Shown in pieces: positions 1 through 8,308 of a DNA stretch of 64,000 nucleotides. Origin of the DNA: Lachnospiraceae bacterium UBA2864 (GTDB lineage: Bacteria; Bacillota; Clostridia; Lachnospirales; Lachnospiraceae); assembly GCA_002350525.1 (NCBI GenBank), contig DEFA01000045.1, positions 1 to 64,000 of the forward strand, written 5' to 3'. Both the position numbers and the translations under genes were made by a program. The notes under the pieces are model-generated. The model had not been told where the DNA came from, did no database searches, and was given only the letters and a program-made list of their open reading frames with translations. How positions within the stretch are numbered: the stretch's first letter is position 1; each line of letters begins with the position of its first letter.

Positions 1-8
1 TTTACCTA

Positions 9-37
9 TTGACATAGTAGGTTTATAGTGTTATTAT
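9..37 (+). promoter_or_regulatory. Promoter of the cysteine leader and metY
   Basis: A full consensus TTGACA (9-14), a 17-base spacer and TATTAT (32-37) predict a start near position 44, about 25 bases before the leader peptide start codon. No other comparable promoter is visible before the sulfhydrylase gene, so leader and gene are probably co-transcribed. Confidence 0.8.
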
Positions 38-68
38 AGCGCCATCACTTAAGAAAGGAAGTACAGAT

Positions 69-188
69 ATGAGTTACGCATTGATAAACAAGTCATATGA
101 ATACATGTGTAGCAATCGAATGTGTTGCTGCAGGATAGGAAGAAGTCGAATGTGTTGCTCATGCATGTGTAATGACTGTATCGACTGA
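69..188 (+). CDS. Cysteine-rich leader peptide (39 aa), probable attenuator of metY
   Basis: This short reading frame begins with ATG at 69 and ends with TGA at 186-188. An AAAGGAAG ribosome binding site (about 54-61) sits 7-8 bases upstream. The 39-residue product has nine cysteines (14, 19-21, 29, 30, 32, 34, 37) and five methionines, with two RMCC blocks. The blocks come from a 14-base direct repeat, TCGAATGTGTTGCT, at 116-129 and 146-159. The peptide lies between a consensus promoter and a sulfhydrylase gene that makes homocysteine or cysteine. Ribosome speed through clustered Cys codons could therefore report cysteine supply, as amino-acid-rich leaders do for other biosynthetic operons. 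No terminator hairpin is obvious in 189-280, which is A-rich, so the mechanism might be Rho-dependent or translational; this is inference. A small secreted or metal-binding peptide is the alternative. Confidence 0.72.
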   Translation: MSYALINKSYEYMCSNRMCCCRIGRSRMCCSCMCNDCID

Positions 189-280
189 ATATAATCAGAA
201 ATTAATCGAACAATAAAACAAGAAATAAATCGAAAGAATATAGATAAAAATCAATTTAAAGTTTAAGGAGAATTAAAGAA

Positions 281-1564
281 ATGGGAAATTATAGATTTGA
301 AACACTTCAGTTACATGTAGGTCAGGAGCAGCCGGATCCGGCAACAGATTCAAGAGCGGTTCCTATTTATCAGACAACCTCTTATGTATTCCGCAACAGC
401 CAGCATGCAGCTGACAGATTCGGACTTGCAGATGCAGGTAACATCTACGGAAGACTTACAAATTCAACTCAGGACGTCCTTGAGAAGAGAATAGCAGCTC
501 TTGAAGGTGGTAGCGCAGCACTCGCACTTGCATCAGGAGCAGCAGCAATCACATATACTATCGAGGCACTTGCTGCTAACGGTGGCCACATCGTAGCACA
601 GAAGACTATCTATGGCGGAAGCTATAATCTCCTTGCACATACACTTCCTCAGTACGGAATCGAGACAACATTTGTTGACGCACATAACCTTGCAGAGGTT
701 GAGGGTGCTATCAAGGACAACACTAGAGCTATTTACTTAGAGACACTCGGAAATCCTAACAGTGATATTCCTGATATTGATGCTATTGCAGAGATCGCTC
801 ATAAGCATGGTCTTCCTGTTGTAGTTGATAATACATTCGGAACACCTTATCTTATCAGACCTATCGAGCACGGTGCTGATATCGTAGTTCATTCAGCTAC
901 TAAGTTCATCGGTGGTCACGGAACAACTCTCGGCGGTATCATCGTTGAGTCAGGTAAGTTTGACTGGAAGGCAAGCGGAAAGTATCCTAACATCGCAGCT
1001 CCAAACCCAAGCTATCATGGTGTATCATTCTATGATGCTGTAGGACCTGCTGCATTCGTTACATTTATCCGTGCAATACTTCTTCGTGATACAGGTGCTA
1101 CAATTTCTCCATTCAATGCATTTCTCCTTCTTCAGGGAACAGAGACTCTTTCTCTTCGTCTTGAGAGACATGCAGAGAATACAGCTAAGGTTATCGAGTT
1201 CCTTAAGAATCATCCACAGGTTGAGAAGGTTAATCATCCATCACTTGAGGATCATCCGGATCATGAACTTTACAAGAAGTACTTCCCGAACGGAGGCGGC
1301 TCTATCTTCACATTTGAGATCAAGGGCGGCAAGGAAGAGGCTTGGAAGTTCATCGACGGTCTTAAGATATTCTCACTCCTTGCAAATGTAGCAGACGTAA
1401 AGAGTCTTGTTATTCATCCTGCATCAACAACACATTCACAGCTTTCCGAGGAAGAGCTTCTCGATCAGGGCATCCGTCCGAATACGATCAGACTCTCAAT
1501 CGGAACAGAGAACATAGATGATATCATCGAAGACCTCGAAGCAGGCTTCGCAGCAGCAAAGTAA
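281..1564 (+). CDS. metY: O-acetylhomoserine sulfhydrylase / Cys-Met metabolism PLP enzyme
   Basis: This 427-residue protein belongs to the Cys/Met metabolism PLP-dependent family. Its length matches O-acetylhomoserine (thiol)-lyases rather than the shorter cystathionine enzymes. Visible hallmarks are the N-terminal ETLQLHVGQ segment, the early YGRLTNSTQ motif, the VVDNTFGTPYL segment, the PLP lysine region SATKFIGGHGT near residue 210, and the C-terminal RLSIGTENIDDIIEDLEAGF. It should combine O-acetylhomoserine with sulfide to give homocysteine, or act on O-acetylserine, in the cytoplasm. The ATG at 281 has AAGGAG nearby. It is transcribed behind a Cys-rich leader peptide, consistent with feedback by sulfur amino acids. 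A factor-independent terminator follows, so it is probably monocistronic apart from the leader. Confidence 0.93.
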   Translation: MGNYRFETLQLHVGQEQPDPATDSRAVPIYQTTSYVFRNSQHAADRFGLADAGNIYGRLTNSTQDVLEKRIAALEGGSAALALASGAAAITYTIEALAANGGHIVAQKTIYGGSYNLLAHTLPQYGIETTFVDAHNLAEVEGAIKDNTRAIYLETLGNPNSDIPDIDAIAEIAHKHGLPVVVDNTFGTPYLIRPIEHGADIVVHSATKFIGGHGTTLGGIIVESGKFDWKASGKYPNIAAPNPSYHGVSFYDAVGPAAFVTFIRAILLRDTGATISPFNAFLLLQGTETLSLRLERHAENTAKVIEFLKNHPQVEKVNHPSLEDHPDHELYKKYFPNGGGSIFTFEIKGGKEEAWKFIDGLKIFSLLANVADVKSLVIHPASTTHSQLSEEELLDQGIRPNTIRLSIGTENIDDIIEDLEAGFAAAK

Positions 1565-1633
1565 GAGATACATTGCTGAATAATTGTTTATAATATTTTA
1601 AAAGCCATTTAAACTTACATATCCTGGTAATTC

Positions 1634-1667
1634 AGAGCCGGTTCACTGCAGCGAACCGGCTCTTTTG
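1634..1667 (+). terminator. Terminator after metY
   Basis: An 11-base-pair perfect stem (AGAGCCGGTTC with its complement, 1634-1644 and 1653-1663) encloses an 8-base loop and runs into TTT. Confidence 0.85.
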
Positions 1668-1791
1668 ATATTTGGATTGAGAAATTCGGTATTTGCTGCA
1701 TGATCATATGAATGAATAGTTTTGTTTCTGATATGGATTTATGATATATTTGGTATGTTGTTTTTGAGAAAAAATATTCGGAGTAGACATT

Positions 1792-2535
1792 ATGGAAGAA
1801 AAGAAGAATATTCTTATAGTTGATGATGATATGCATATCGGAAATATGCTGGAGGAAACTCTGAAGCTGGAGGGCTATGAAGTGTCCCGGGCTTATTCGG
1901 GAACTGAGGCACTGATGGTGCTGAACAGTACCCGTCCGGATCTTATACTTCTCGACCTTATGCTGCCGGGACTTACGGGAGAAGAACTGCTTCCGCTTAT
2001 TAAGGGGATCCCGGTTATCATAGTGAGTGCAAAGCTCGATATGACGAATAAAGTAAAGCTTCTTCTGGACGGTGCGGCAGACTATGTGACGAAGCCTTTT
2101 GATATGGATGAACTTCTTGCGAGAATTGTGGTTCAGTTAAGACAGGCTGAAATGATGAAGACAATGTCAGAAGCTGTGGGTGGCCCGAGTGACGATTCGG
2201 GAGCAGGCACTGATAATTCGGAATATCACTCGGAGACGGAGATCACAGCGAGCGGTATAACTCTTGACTGGGAACTGCATACCGTAAAGATAGAGGGAGA
2301 GGAAGTGTCTCTTACCAGAACGGAATGTGCGATCCTCAGAATACTTATGAATGATGCGGGACGTCCGATCGGTAGAAATACAATCCTTGATAAGATAAGC
2401 TACGATACTCCGGACTGTACGGAGCGTTCGCTTAAGCAGCATATCAGCAATATCCGTAAGAAGCTTCAGGCAGTTAACGGAGTTGATTATATAGAGGCGA
2501 TATACGGTATTGGGTTTAAGTTTGTGAAATCTTGA
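1792..2535 (+). CDS. OmpR/PhoB-type response regulator
   Basis: This 247-residue protein has an N-terminal receiver domain (about 5-120). It shows the acidic pair DDD near residue 11, the phospho-acceptor aspartate in LILLDLMLPG near 56, and the conserved lysine in VTKPF near 104. A low-complexity Ser/Gly/Asp linker (about 128-150) leads into a C-terminal winged helix ending in YGIGFKF. It is the DNA-binding half of a two-component system. The downstream ABC exporter genes and the kinase at 5093 are its likely target and partner. Four TCT repeats with 8- or 9-base spacing start at its own stop codon, just before the exporter, and are the likely binding sites. The same array recurs upstream of the gene at 35978. 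The start is the ATG after a weak GGAG. Confidence 0.9.
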   Translation: MEEKKNILIVDDDMHIGNMLEETLKLEGYEVSRAYSGTEALMVLNSTRPDLILLDLMLPGLTGEELLPLIKGIPVIIVSAKLDMTNKVKLLLDGAADYVTKPFDMDELLARIVVQLRQAEMMKTMSEAVGGPSDDSGAGTDNSEYHSETEITASGITLDWELHTVKIEGEEVSLTRTECAILRILMNDAGRPIGRNTILDKISYDTPDCTERSLKQHISNIRKKLQAVNGVDYIEAIYGIGFKFVKS

Positions 2536-2599
2536 CGATTTCTTTACGATTTCTTGTTCGGTTTCTTGACTATTGTATGGTAGATTATCCGTGTAAGAT
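2530..2599 (+). promoter_or_regulatory. Response-regulator operator array and promoter of the ABC exporter
   Basis: TCT triplets begin at 2530, 2541, 2552 and 2564, giving spacings N8, N8 and N9, each followed by TGAC- or TGTT-like bases. This resembles the TCT-N8-TCT boxes known for NisR/SpaR-type regulators. Possible -10 sequences are TAGATTAT (2581-2588) or TAAGAT (2594-2599). The array overlaps the end of the regulator gene, suggesting autoregulated expression of the exporter and kinase. Confidence 0.7.
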
Positions 2600-2640
2600 A
2601 AATGAGACGCGGTACAGCAGACACCGTGCAGGAGGAAATT

Positions 2641-3555
2641 ATGGAATATATTGTTAGAACAAATGAAATTTGCAAATACTATAAGGGATTTAAGGCACTG
2701 AATGGTGTGACAATGAATATCCCGAAAGGATCTATCTACGGTTTCGTAGGTAAGAACGGAGCAGGTAAGACAACTATGATCAGAATCCTTACCGGTCTTC
2801 AGCTTCCGACTAAGGGAAGTTTCGAACTGTGTGGAAAGAGCAGTGACAGCAGTGATATCCATAAGGCACGCCGCCGCATGGGAGCTGTTGTTGAGTCACC
2901 TGCACTATTCCAGGACATGACTGCAAAGGATAACTTAAAGCAGCAGTACATCAATCTCGGACTTCCGAGCTATGAAGGACTTAATGAGCTTCTCGAGCTT
3001 GTAGGTCTTGCGGATACGGGAAGAAAGAAGGTTAAGAACTTCTCTCTCGGTATGCGTCAGAGACTCGGAATCGCTATTGCGCTTTGCGGCAATCCGGACT
3101 TCATCATCCTTGACGAGCCGGTTAACGGACTTGATCCTCAGGGAATCATAGAGATCAGAGAGCTTATATTAAAGCTCAACAGAGAGCAGGGAATAACAGT
3201 TCTTATCTCGAGCCACATCTTAGACGAGCTCGGAAAGCTTGCCACACATTACGGCTTCATCGATAAGGGTGTTATCATAAAGGAAATGAGTGCAGAGGAG
3301 CTTGAGTCCGCATGCAGAAAGAGTATCCGCATGAAGGTCAGTGATACGGCAGTCCTTGCACGTATTATGGAAAAGATGGGAATCGAGTATTCTATTCTCA
3401 GCGAAGATACGGCAGACGTATATTCAACTATGAAATTCTCGGACATAGCCGCTGCATTTGCAGCCGAAGGCTGTGATATCCTGACAATGGAAGAGCATGA
3501 CGAGAGTCTTGAATCATTCTATATGTCACTCCTCGGAGGTGAGGTAAATGTATAG
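2641..3555 (+). CDS. ABC transporter ATP-binding protein (bacteriocin/antibiotic exporter type)
   Basis: This is a 304-residue ATPase of the BcrA/NatA-like type that energises a two-subunit membrane exporter. The Walker A motif GKNGAGKTT lies near residue 38, the signature is FSLGMRQR near 140, and Walker B is FIILDEP near 160. The switch histidine lies in ISSHILDEL. The roughly 90-residue C-terminal extension is typical of ABC-2 partners. The ATG at 2641 is chosen over an in-frame upstream ATG at 2602 because GGAGGAAATT directly precedes it. The last codons overlap the first permease gene by 8 bases, indicating translational coupling. The RR-ATPase-permease-permease-kinase order is the classic lantibiotic/bacitracin resistance layout; the substrate cannot be read from the sequence. 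Confidence 0.9.
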   Translation: MEYIVRTNEICKYYKGFKALNGVTMNIPKGSIYGFVGKNGAGKTTMIRILTGLQLPTKGSFELCGKSSDSSDIHKARRRMGAVVESPALFQDMTAKDNLKQQYINLGLPSYEGLNELLELVGLADTGRKKVKNFSLGMRQRLGIAIALCGNPDFIILDEPVNGLDPQGIIEIRELILKLNREQGITVLISSHILDELGKLATHYGFIDKGVIIKEMSAEELESACRKSIRMKVSDTAVLARIMEKMGIEYSILSEDTADVYSTMKFSDIAAAFAAEGCDILTMEEHDESLESFYMSLLGGEVNV

Positions 3556-4315
3556 AATGCTCCGTGCGGATCTGCACAGGTTGTTCAGGTCGAAATTATT
3601 CTATGCCGCAACAATCGGTTACGCATTCCTGTATACAGCATCGCTTCCTTTCATTATGTGGTTTATAAGCCTGTTTGTTCCTACAGAACTTGATCCCGCA
3701 GATCTCTTCATCAAGAGTGAACCGGGAACGGCAGCTATTGCGATTGCGGTATTTGTTACGGCATTTCTTATGAAAGAGTTCTCGGAAGGCTCGATCAGAA
3801 ACAAGCTTTCATCGGGAGCAAAGAGAGGCGATATCTTCTTATCATCAGTGATTACAATGGCCATAGCCGCAGTGCTCATTCAGGCTTCGGCACTTCTGTC
3901 TGTAGTGATCTCGGGAGAACTCTTCACGGCAGGTTTCATATCACCGATGAAGGACATTCTTATCATCAACGGATACTATGCTATCGCTGCAGTCAGTCTG
4001 GCGGTATTCGATACGGCACTGATGTACATTTTAGCGGGAAACAGTGCATCACTTTTTGTCAGCGCTATTCTGGCTGTAGTCATGAAGTTTGTGGGAATGA
4101 TGGTTCTTGAGGATATTTTCCCTGAAAGCGGAGAAGTGATCATTACGGGAACAAGACTTCAGCTTTTTACGATTTTAGATAAATACGTTCCATACATGCA
4201 TCTCTTCGGTTTTCCGAGATACAATTGGGATGCTTATGTTATCGGAGGTTCAGTTCTCATGGTGATCTCTGTAGTAGTGGGACTTCTTATATTCGAGAAG
4301 AAAGATTTAAAGTAG
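3548..4315 (+). CDS. ABC-2 family exporter permease, first subunit
   Basis: This 255-residue protein has about six hydrophobic helices and begins MYRMLRADLHRLFRSKLFY, the amphipathic start usual for lantibiotic-immunity ABC-2 permeases. Short soluble stretches include FSEGSIRNKLSSG, a segment also seen in the next permease as TNGVIRNKIAMG, so the two subunits are diverged paralogues that likely form a heterodimer with the ATPase. It overlaps the ATPase gene by 8 bases and is followed almost at once by the second permease. The predicted location is the cytoplasmic membrane. Confidence 0.85.
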   Translation: MYRMLRADLHRLFRSKLFYAATIGYAFLYTASLPFIMWFISLFVPTELDPADLFIKSEPGTAAIAIAVFVTAFLMKEFSEGSIRNKLSSGAKRGDIFLSSVITMAIAAVLIQASALLSVVISGELFTAGFISPMKDILIINGYYAIAAVSLAVFDTALMYILAGNSASLFVSAILAVVMKFVGMMVLEDIFPESGEVIITGTRLQLFTILDKYVPYMHLFGFPRYNWDAYVIGGSVLMVISVVVGLLIFEKKDLK

Positions 4316-4324
4316 GTGGGTAAA

Positions 4325-5065
4325 ATGTTTAGCGTATTAAAGGCAAATTTAAACAGACTTTTTAAGAATAGATTTTTTATAGCAGGATGCTTTCTTGCAG
4401 CCGCAATTACATGGTATTTTGTTACAAATGCAGAGACGATACTCGGACCGCATTATCACGAGAAAGCCGGTGCTATGCAGCTTATCAGTATCGGAGTTAT
4501 CATGTTCGTATCGATCTTTGCGCCGATATTCCAGAGCACAGAGTATACGAACGGTGTTATCAGAAACAAGATTGCCATGGGTAAGAAGCAGTCGGAGATA
4601 TATGCCGCACATTATATTACCATGCTGGTTGTGGCAGCCGCTATTATAATCTCGTGGCTGATCGGTGGAATCATAGCGGGAGTTTCCGTAAATGCATGGC
4701 TTATTACATATACGGTCAAGCTTTTCATCAGCATGATCGCTTATTCATCATTTATGACCTTTATCGGAATGAGATTCAGGAAGGTTGTTACTTCGGCAAC
4801 CCTTGGTATACTGGCTGTTCAGGGCGGCTTTTCTTCAATCATCGTAATCTTTATGGTAGCATCAAGAAACTTCGGAACATTTATGGGTACAGTATTTTCA
4901 TATATCGGAAATGCACTTGCTATCGGACGTTGGTTTTCGAATTCACAGCTTTGTGATCCGGGATGTAATTTAAATATTGTTTTAACACTTGTGGTATCAC
5001 TTGTTATGGCAGTAATCTACTATGTGATAGGTTCATACAGAATCGATAAGAGAGATCTGGCATAA
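4325..5065 (+). CDS. ABC-2 family exporter permease, second subunit
   Basis: This 246-residue membrane protein has about six predicted helices and starts MFSVLKANLNRLFKNRFFI. The ATG at 4325 is preferred because AGGTGG lies 5 bases upstream; a GTG at 4316 abutting the previous stop codon would add three residues. The segment TNGVIRNKIAMGKK matches the equivalent loop of the neighbouring permease. With the ATPase at 2641 and the permease at 3548 it should form an exporter for a peptide antibiotic or similar amphiphile. Confidence 0.83.
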   Translation: MFSVLKANLNRLFKNRFFIAGCFLAAAITWYFVTNAETILGPHYHEKAGAMQLISIGVIMFVSIFAPIFQSTEYTNGVIRNKIAMGKKQSEIYAAHYITMLVVAAAIIISWLIGGIIAGVSVNAWLITYTVKLFISMIAYSSFMTFIGMRFRKVVTSATLGILAVQGGFSSIIVIFMVASRNFGTFMGTVFSYIGNALAIGRWFSNSQLCDPGCNLNIVLTLVVSLVMAVIYYVIGSYRIDKRDLA

Positions 5066-5092
5066 ACAAATACAGAATAAGGGGGCGCGGGA

Positions 5093-5971
5093 ATGGGTGT
5101 AGCGCTGGCGGTATGCATAGCAGTCATATGCTTACTGGTAATTAAAATTTTTATGATGAAGAAATCAGTCCGGGAGATCCGGACTGATTTTAGTGAGAGG
5201 ACGGGACTCGATACAAATTCACTTATCGGTGTTTCTTCGAGGGACAAGGATATATGCGCTCTCGCAAATGATATGAATCATACCATTTCGAAGCTCCGTA
5301 AATCCTATCACAGATATAATGAGGGCGACCGGGAACTGAAGAATGCGATCACTAATATCTCGCATGATATAAGAACACCTCTTACGGCTATCTGCGGTTA
5401 TCTGGCGCTGATGAAGAAGATAGATTCATCGGATGAGATGAAACGCTACATTAAGATCATCGATGAGCGTTCTCAGCATATGAAGAAACTCACGGAAGAG
5501 CTTTTCGCTTATTCGCTTATCATGAATTCCGAGGAGACGGTTGAGCTTCAGGATGTCAGTCTCAACAAGACTCTTGAAGACTGTATCATGGAGTACTATG
5601 CGGCTCTTACCGAGAGAGGTATAACTCCGACTATCGATATCACAGAGAAGAAGATTATAAGAAAACTTGATAAGACGCATATAGACAGAGCTATCTCAAA
5701 TGTGATAAGCAATGCTATCAAGTACAGCGACGGTGATTTCGATATAAAGCTTACGGATGACGGAACGATGATCTTCTCAAATAAGGCTTCGGGTATGACT
5801 TCCGTTGAAGCGGCCCGTCTCTTTGACAGATTTTATACGGTTGAAACAGGCCGTAATTCCACGGGACTGGGACTCTCTATCGCCCGCACCTTTGTGGAGC
5901 AGATGGGCGGAGAGATAGGAGCGGAATATAAGGACGGAAGACTGCTCATAAAGATGTCCTTTCCGGCGTGA
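5093..5971 (+). CDS. Sensor histidine kinase of the exporter operon
   Basis: This 292-residue kinase has only one clear N-terminal membrane helix (about 3-22) and no extracellular sensor domain. A linker is followed by the HisKA box NISHDIRTPL with the phosphorylated histidine at about 91. The HATPase domain contains the N box (NVISNAIKYSD), a diverged G1 region and GLGLSIA near the end. With so little outside the membrane it probably senses through the ABC transporter it is co-transcribed with, as in Bce-like modules (inference). It is expected to phosphorylate the regulator at 1792. GGGGGCGCGGGA precedes the ATG. Confidence 0.88.
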   Translation: MGVALAVCIAVICLLVIKIFMMKKSVREIRTDFSERTGLDTNSLIGVSSRDKDICALANDMNHTISKLRKSYHRYNEGDRELKNAITNISHDIRTPLTAICGYLALMKKIDSSDEMKRYIKIIDERSQHMKKLTEELFAYSLIMNSEETVELQDVSLNKTLEDCIMEYYAALTERGITPTIDITEKKIIRKLDKTHIDRAISNVISNAIKYSDGDFDIKLTDDGTMIFSNKASGMTSVEAARLFDRFYTVETGRNSTGLGLSIARTFVEQMGGEIGAEYKDGRLLIKMSFPA

Positions 5972-6116
5972 TTTGTGATAAACTGAGGATGTAGCTCGAC
6001 GATCATGTCCTGAATGGAATACCGGTTGGTGCGGTCGTGAAGGAATAGATGTTGGGCACAGCACTGAAGAAATTGGTGATTGGTACAGTTCTTTAAAGAG
6101 CTGCATGAGGATAAAT

Positions 6117-6917
6117 ATGGAGAAGAGTACGATACTCCTTGTTGAGGATGATTATGCACTTGCAATGGGAACTGAATATACTCTGAGAGCAGAGGGCTAT
6201 GAGATACGCCATGCGAAGAATCTTGCGGAAGCACGGGAGATTGTAGGCGGAGATTCGGTCATCAGACTCATACTTCTGGACGTTATGCTCCCGGACGGAA
6301 CGGGCTTTGACTATCTGGAGGAACTTAGGGAGAATAATATAGAGATTCCGGTTATCTTTCTTACAGCTGTAGGCGATGAGGCAAATATTGTCCGCGGACT
6401 CGATCTCGGAGCGGATGATTATGTGACGAAGCCTTATCGTGTGAAAGAGCTTCTGTCAAGAATCTCGGCTATCCTCAGACGTGAAGAGAGGATCAGACGT
6501 ATGGCAGATGCTGTTAAGGCAGCGCAGGACAGTTCTGAATCAGTATCGGGCGGAACCGGAGCTTCCGATAATTCCGGGGAGGCCGAAGAATTCAGAAATT
6601 TCAATAATGTCGGGGTAGTCGAGGAATATACATTCGGTTCACATCTTCTCAATGTGTCGGAGTTCAGGTTATACAGGAACGGAGAAGTTGTGGAGTGTAC
6701 GCCTTCCGAGATAAGGCTTCTCAGGGAATTTCTCAGGAACAGCGGCATAGCATTAACCAGAAATCAACTTATCGAGAGACTGTATGATACAGAGAACAGT
6801 TATATAGATGATAATACACTTTCGGTATATATAAAGCGTCTCCGTGATAAATTGGGAGATGATGCGGCATATATACAGACCATAAAGGGTGTGGGCTACA
6901 GATTCGCTGAAGAGTAG
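6117..6917 (+). CDS. OmpR-type response regulator, second two-component pair
   Basis: This protein of about 266 residues has a receiver domain (acidic EDD near 10, phospho-acceptor in LILLDVMLPDG near 54, lysine in VTKPY near 103). A flexible Ser/Gly-rich linker of about 50 residues leads to a winged-helix domain ending in IKGVGYRF. The ATG at 6117 follows GAGGAT; an in-frame ATG at 6105 would add four residues. It pairs with the kinase at 7046. The nearest possible targets are the lipoprotein genes at 8309, 15664 and 18308, whose upstream regions share the octamer TTAAGATA (inference). Confidence 0.88.
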   Translation: MEKSTILLVEDDYALAMGTEYTLRAEGYEIRHAKNLAEAREIVGGDSVIRLILLDVMLPDGTGFDYLEELRENNIEIPVIFLTAVGDEANIVRGLDLGADDYVTKPYRVKELLSRISAILRREERIRRMADAVKAAQDSSESVSGGTGASDNSGEAEEFRNFNNVGVVEEYTFGSHLLNVSEFRLYRNGEVVECTPSEIRLLREFLRNSGIALTRNQLIERLYDTENSYIDDNTLSVYIKRLRDKLGDDAAYIQTIKGVGYRFAEE

Positions 6918-6939
6918 ATAATTTTTGCAATCGGGAGAA

Positions 6940-7038
6940 GATGCCCGGTGAAGGACCGGTCGTGAGTGGAAACTGATGCCCGGCAGAGACCGGTTGTGAG
7001 TGGAAACTGATGCCCGGCGGAGATATGTTGTGATAAGG
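6940..7038 (+). repeat. Tandem 34-35 base repeat between regulator and kinase genes
   Basis: Two near-identical copies (6940-6974 and 6975-7008) start GATGCCCGG and contain GTGAGTGGAAACT. A third, degenerate copy from 7009 runs into the kinase start region. A weaker relative (GGTCGTGAAGGAA) lies at about 6034 in the spacer before the regulator gene. The spacer shows no other content. Confidence 0.75.
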
Positions 7039-7045
7039 ACGTTAT

Positions 7046-8173
7046 ATGACCAGCGATTATGAGAGAAAAAGATTCAGAAGAAATTATATTCTGGTGGCAG
7101 CAATCTTTCTTGCTGTCAGTTTTCTTGTGCTTGGAATATTATTTTATGCAGGTGATTTTGAAAGAGGAGCGGTGATTTACTTTGTTCTTATCGGAGCACT
7201 GGAAGTCGCGGTTCTTTTTGTGCTTTATAAATTGTGTGCACGGGAGGTCGGTCGTGCATATTATGCGGTTGAGAAGACTGCCAACATGATGGTGGACTTG
7301 ATGCAGGACTCGGAAAGGGAACTGGTGGCTGAACTTGATGAGGGAAGCATTGGAATCCTTAACTCTAACTTCGAGAAGCTTGTAAATATGTTCCGTGAAG
7401 GTAAGCGTAAAGAAGCTGAAGAGAAGGAATTTCTGAAAGATGTAATGTCGGACATATCGCATCAGCTTAAGACACCACTTGCGTCGCTTAACATTTTTAT
7501 AGATCTTCTGCTGAATGATAAGCTGGATTCCGAAGAAGAGAGGAAGAAGGTCCTTCGTGAGGCCGAGAATCAGATGACGAGAATGCAGTGGATGGTTCTC
7601 TCCATGCTGAAGCTTGCCCGTATCGAAGCAAGAGTTATAGATTTTAATATCAGGAGAGCCTCCGTTAGTGCGGTTCTGGATGAGGTGAGAGGTGCTGTCA
7701 GGTATCTGCTGGATGCAAAGAACCAGAAGCTTACGGTAGAGTTTGAAGCGGATGGAAAATCCGATAGCGGCAAAGATGTTGAAGCGGAAAATGGTAGTGA
7801 TTCTATAGCTGAGAGTGATAGGGATATATATGTGCTGGCTGACCCGGAGTGGCTCACGGAAGCACTCATTAATATAGTGAAGAATGCCTCCGATTATTCA
7901 GATGAAGGAAGCAGTATAGAGATTCATGTGGAGGCCAACAGTGTATTTGCCAGAGTCTATATAAGGGATCACGGTATCGGAATTCCGGAGTCGGAGCTTC
8001 CGAATATCTTTAAGAGATTTTACAGAGTATCAAGCGAGGTTAATCCTAACAGTGTAGGTATAGGCCTTGCACTTTCAAAGTCTATCGTAGAAGGAATGGA
8101 CGGACAGATAAGAGTAAACAGTACAGTAGGTGAAGGAACAGAGTTTCAGGTGCAGCTGCCGGCAGCAGAGTAA
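7046..8173 (+). CDS. Sensor histidine kinase, intramembrane-sensing type
   Basis: This 375-residue kinase has two N-terminal membrane helices (about 10-33 and 38-62) separated by only a few residues, the arrangement of intramembrane-sensing kinases that listen to partner transporters. The HisKA box is SDISHQLKTPL near residue 140. The ATPase domain shows NIVKNASDYSD, DHGIGIP and GIGLALSKSIV. A non-conserved acidic Asp/Ser/Gly insert (about 230-260) sits before the N box. It is the partner of the regulator at 6117. The gene is spaced from it by tandem repeats rather than overlapping it. Confidence 0.9.
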   Translation: MTSDYERKRFRRNYILVAAIFLAVSFLVLGILFYAGDFERGAVIYFVLIGALEVAVLFVLYKLCAREVGRAYYAVEKTANMMVDLMQDSERELVAELDEGSIGILNSNFEKLVNMFREGKRKEAEEKEFLKDVMSDISHQLKTPLASLNIFIDLLLNDKLDSEEERKKVLREAENQMTRMQWMVLSMLKLARIEARVIDFNIRRASVSAVLDEVRGAVRYLLDAKNQKLTVEFEADGKSDSGKDVEAENGSDSIAESDRDIYVLADPEWLTEALINIVKNASDYSDEGSSIEIHVEANSVFARVYIRDHGIGIPESELPNIFKRFYRVSSEVNPNSVGIGLALSKSIVEGMDGQIRVNSTVGEGTEFQVQLPAAE

Positions 8174-8200
8174 AGCTAACGGACAGCTGCATTTTTAGAT

Positions 8201-8226
8201 TATCTTAAATACCATTAAGATATACT
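8201..8226 (+). promoter_or_regulatory. Inverted repeat and possible promoter before the M28 lipoprotein
   Basis: TATCTTAA (8201-8208) and TTAAGATA (8215-8222) form a perfect 8-base inverted repeat with a 6-base spacer, overlapping a possible -10, TATACT (8221-8226). There is no good -35, which would fit an activated promoter. The same octamer recurs before 15664 and 18308. Confidence 0.55.
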
Positions 8227-8308
8227 TTATATTAGCTGAACTGTATTGAACAAAAGAAGTCGGAGTGCTATCCTTCTCTCGACAAGATGGATAGAGGAGG
8301 ATTAGAGT

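Noticed and set aside
1..280. SAM, T-box or other known riboswitch before metY
   Set aside because: No S-box or T-box core motifs and no terminator were recognised. The region is better explained by the leader peptide.
189..280. Rho-independent attenuator between leader and metY
   Set aside because: No GC-rich stem with U-tract was found; the stretch is A-rich and unstructured.
8174..8200. Terminator after the kinase at 7046
   Set aside because: Only a weak 5-base pairing (GCAGC with GCTGC) across a long loop precedes TTTTT; support is too thin.
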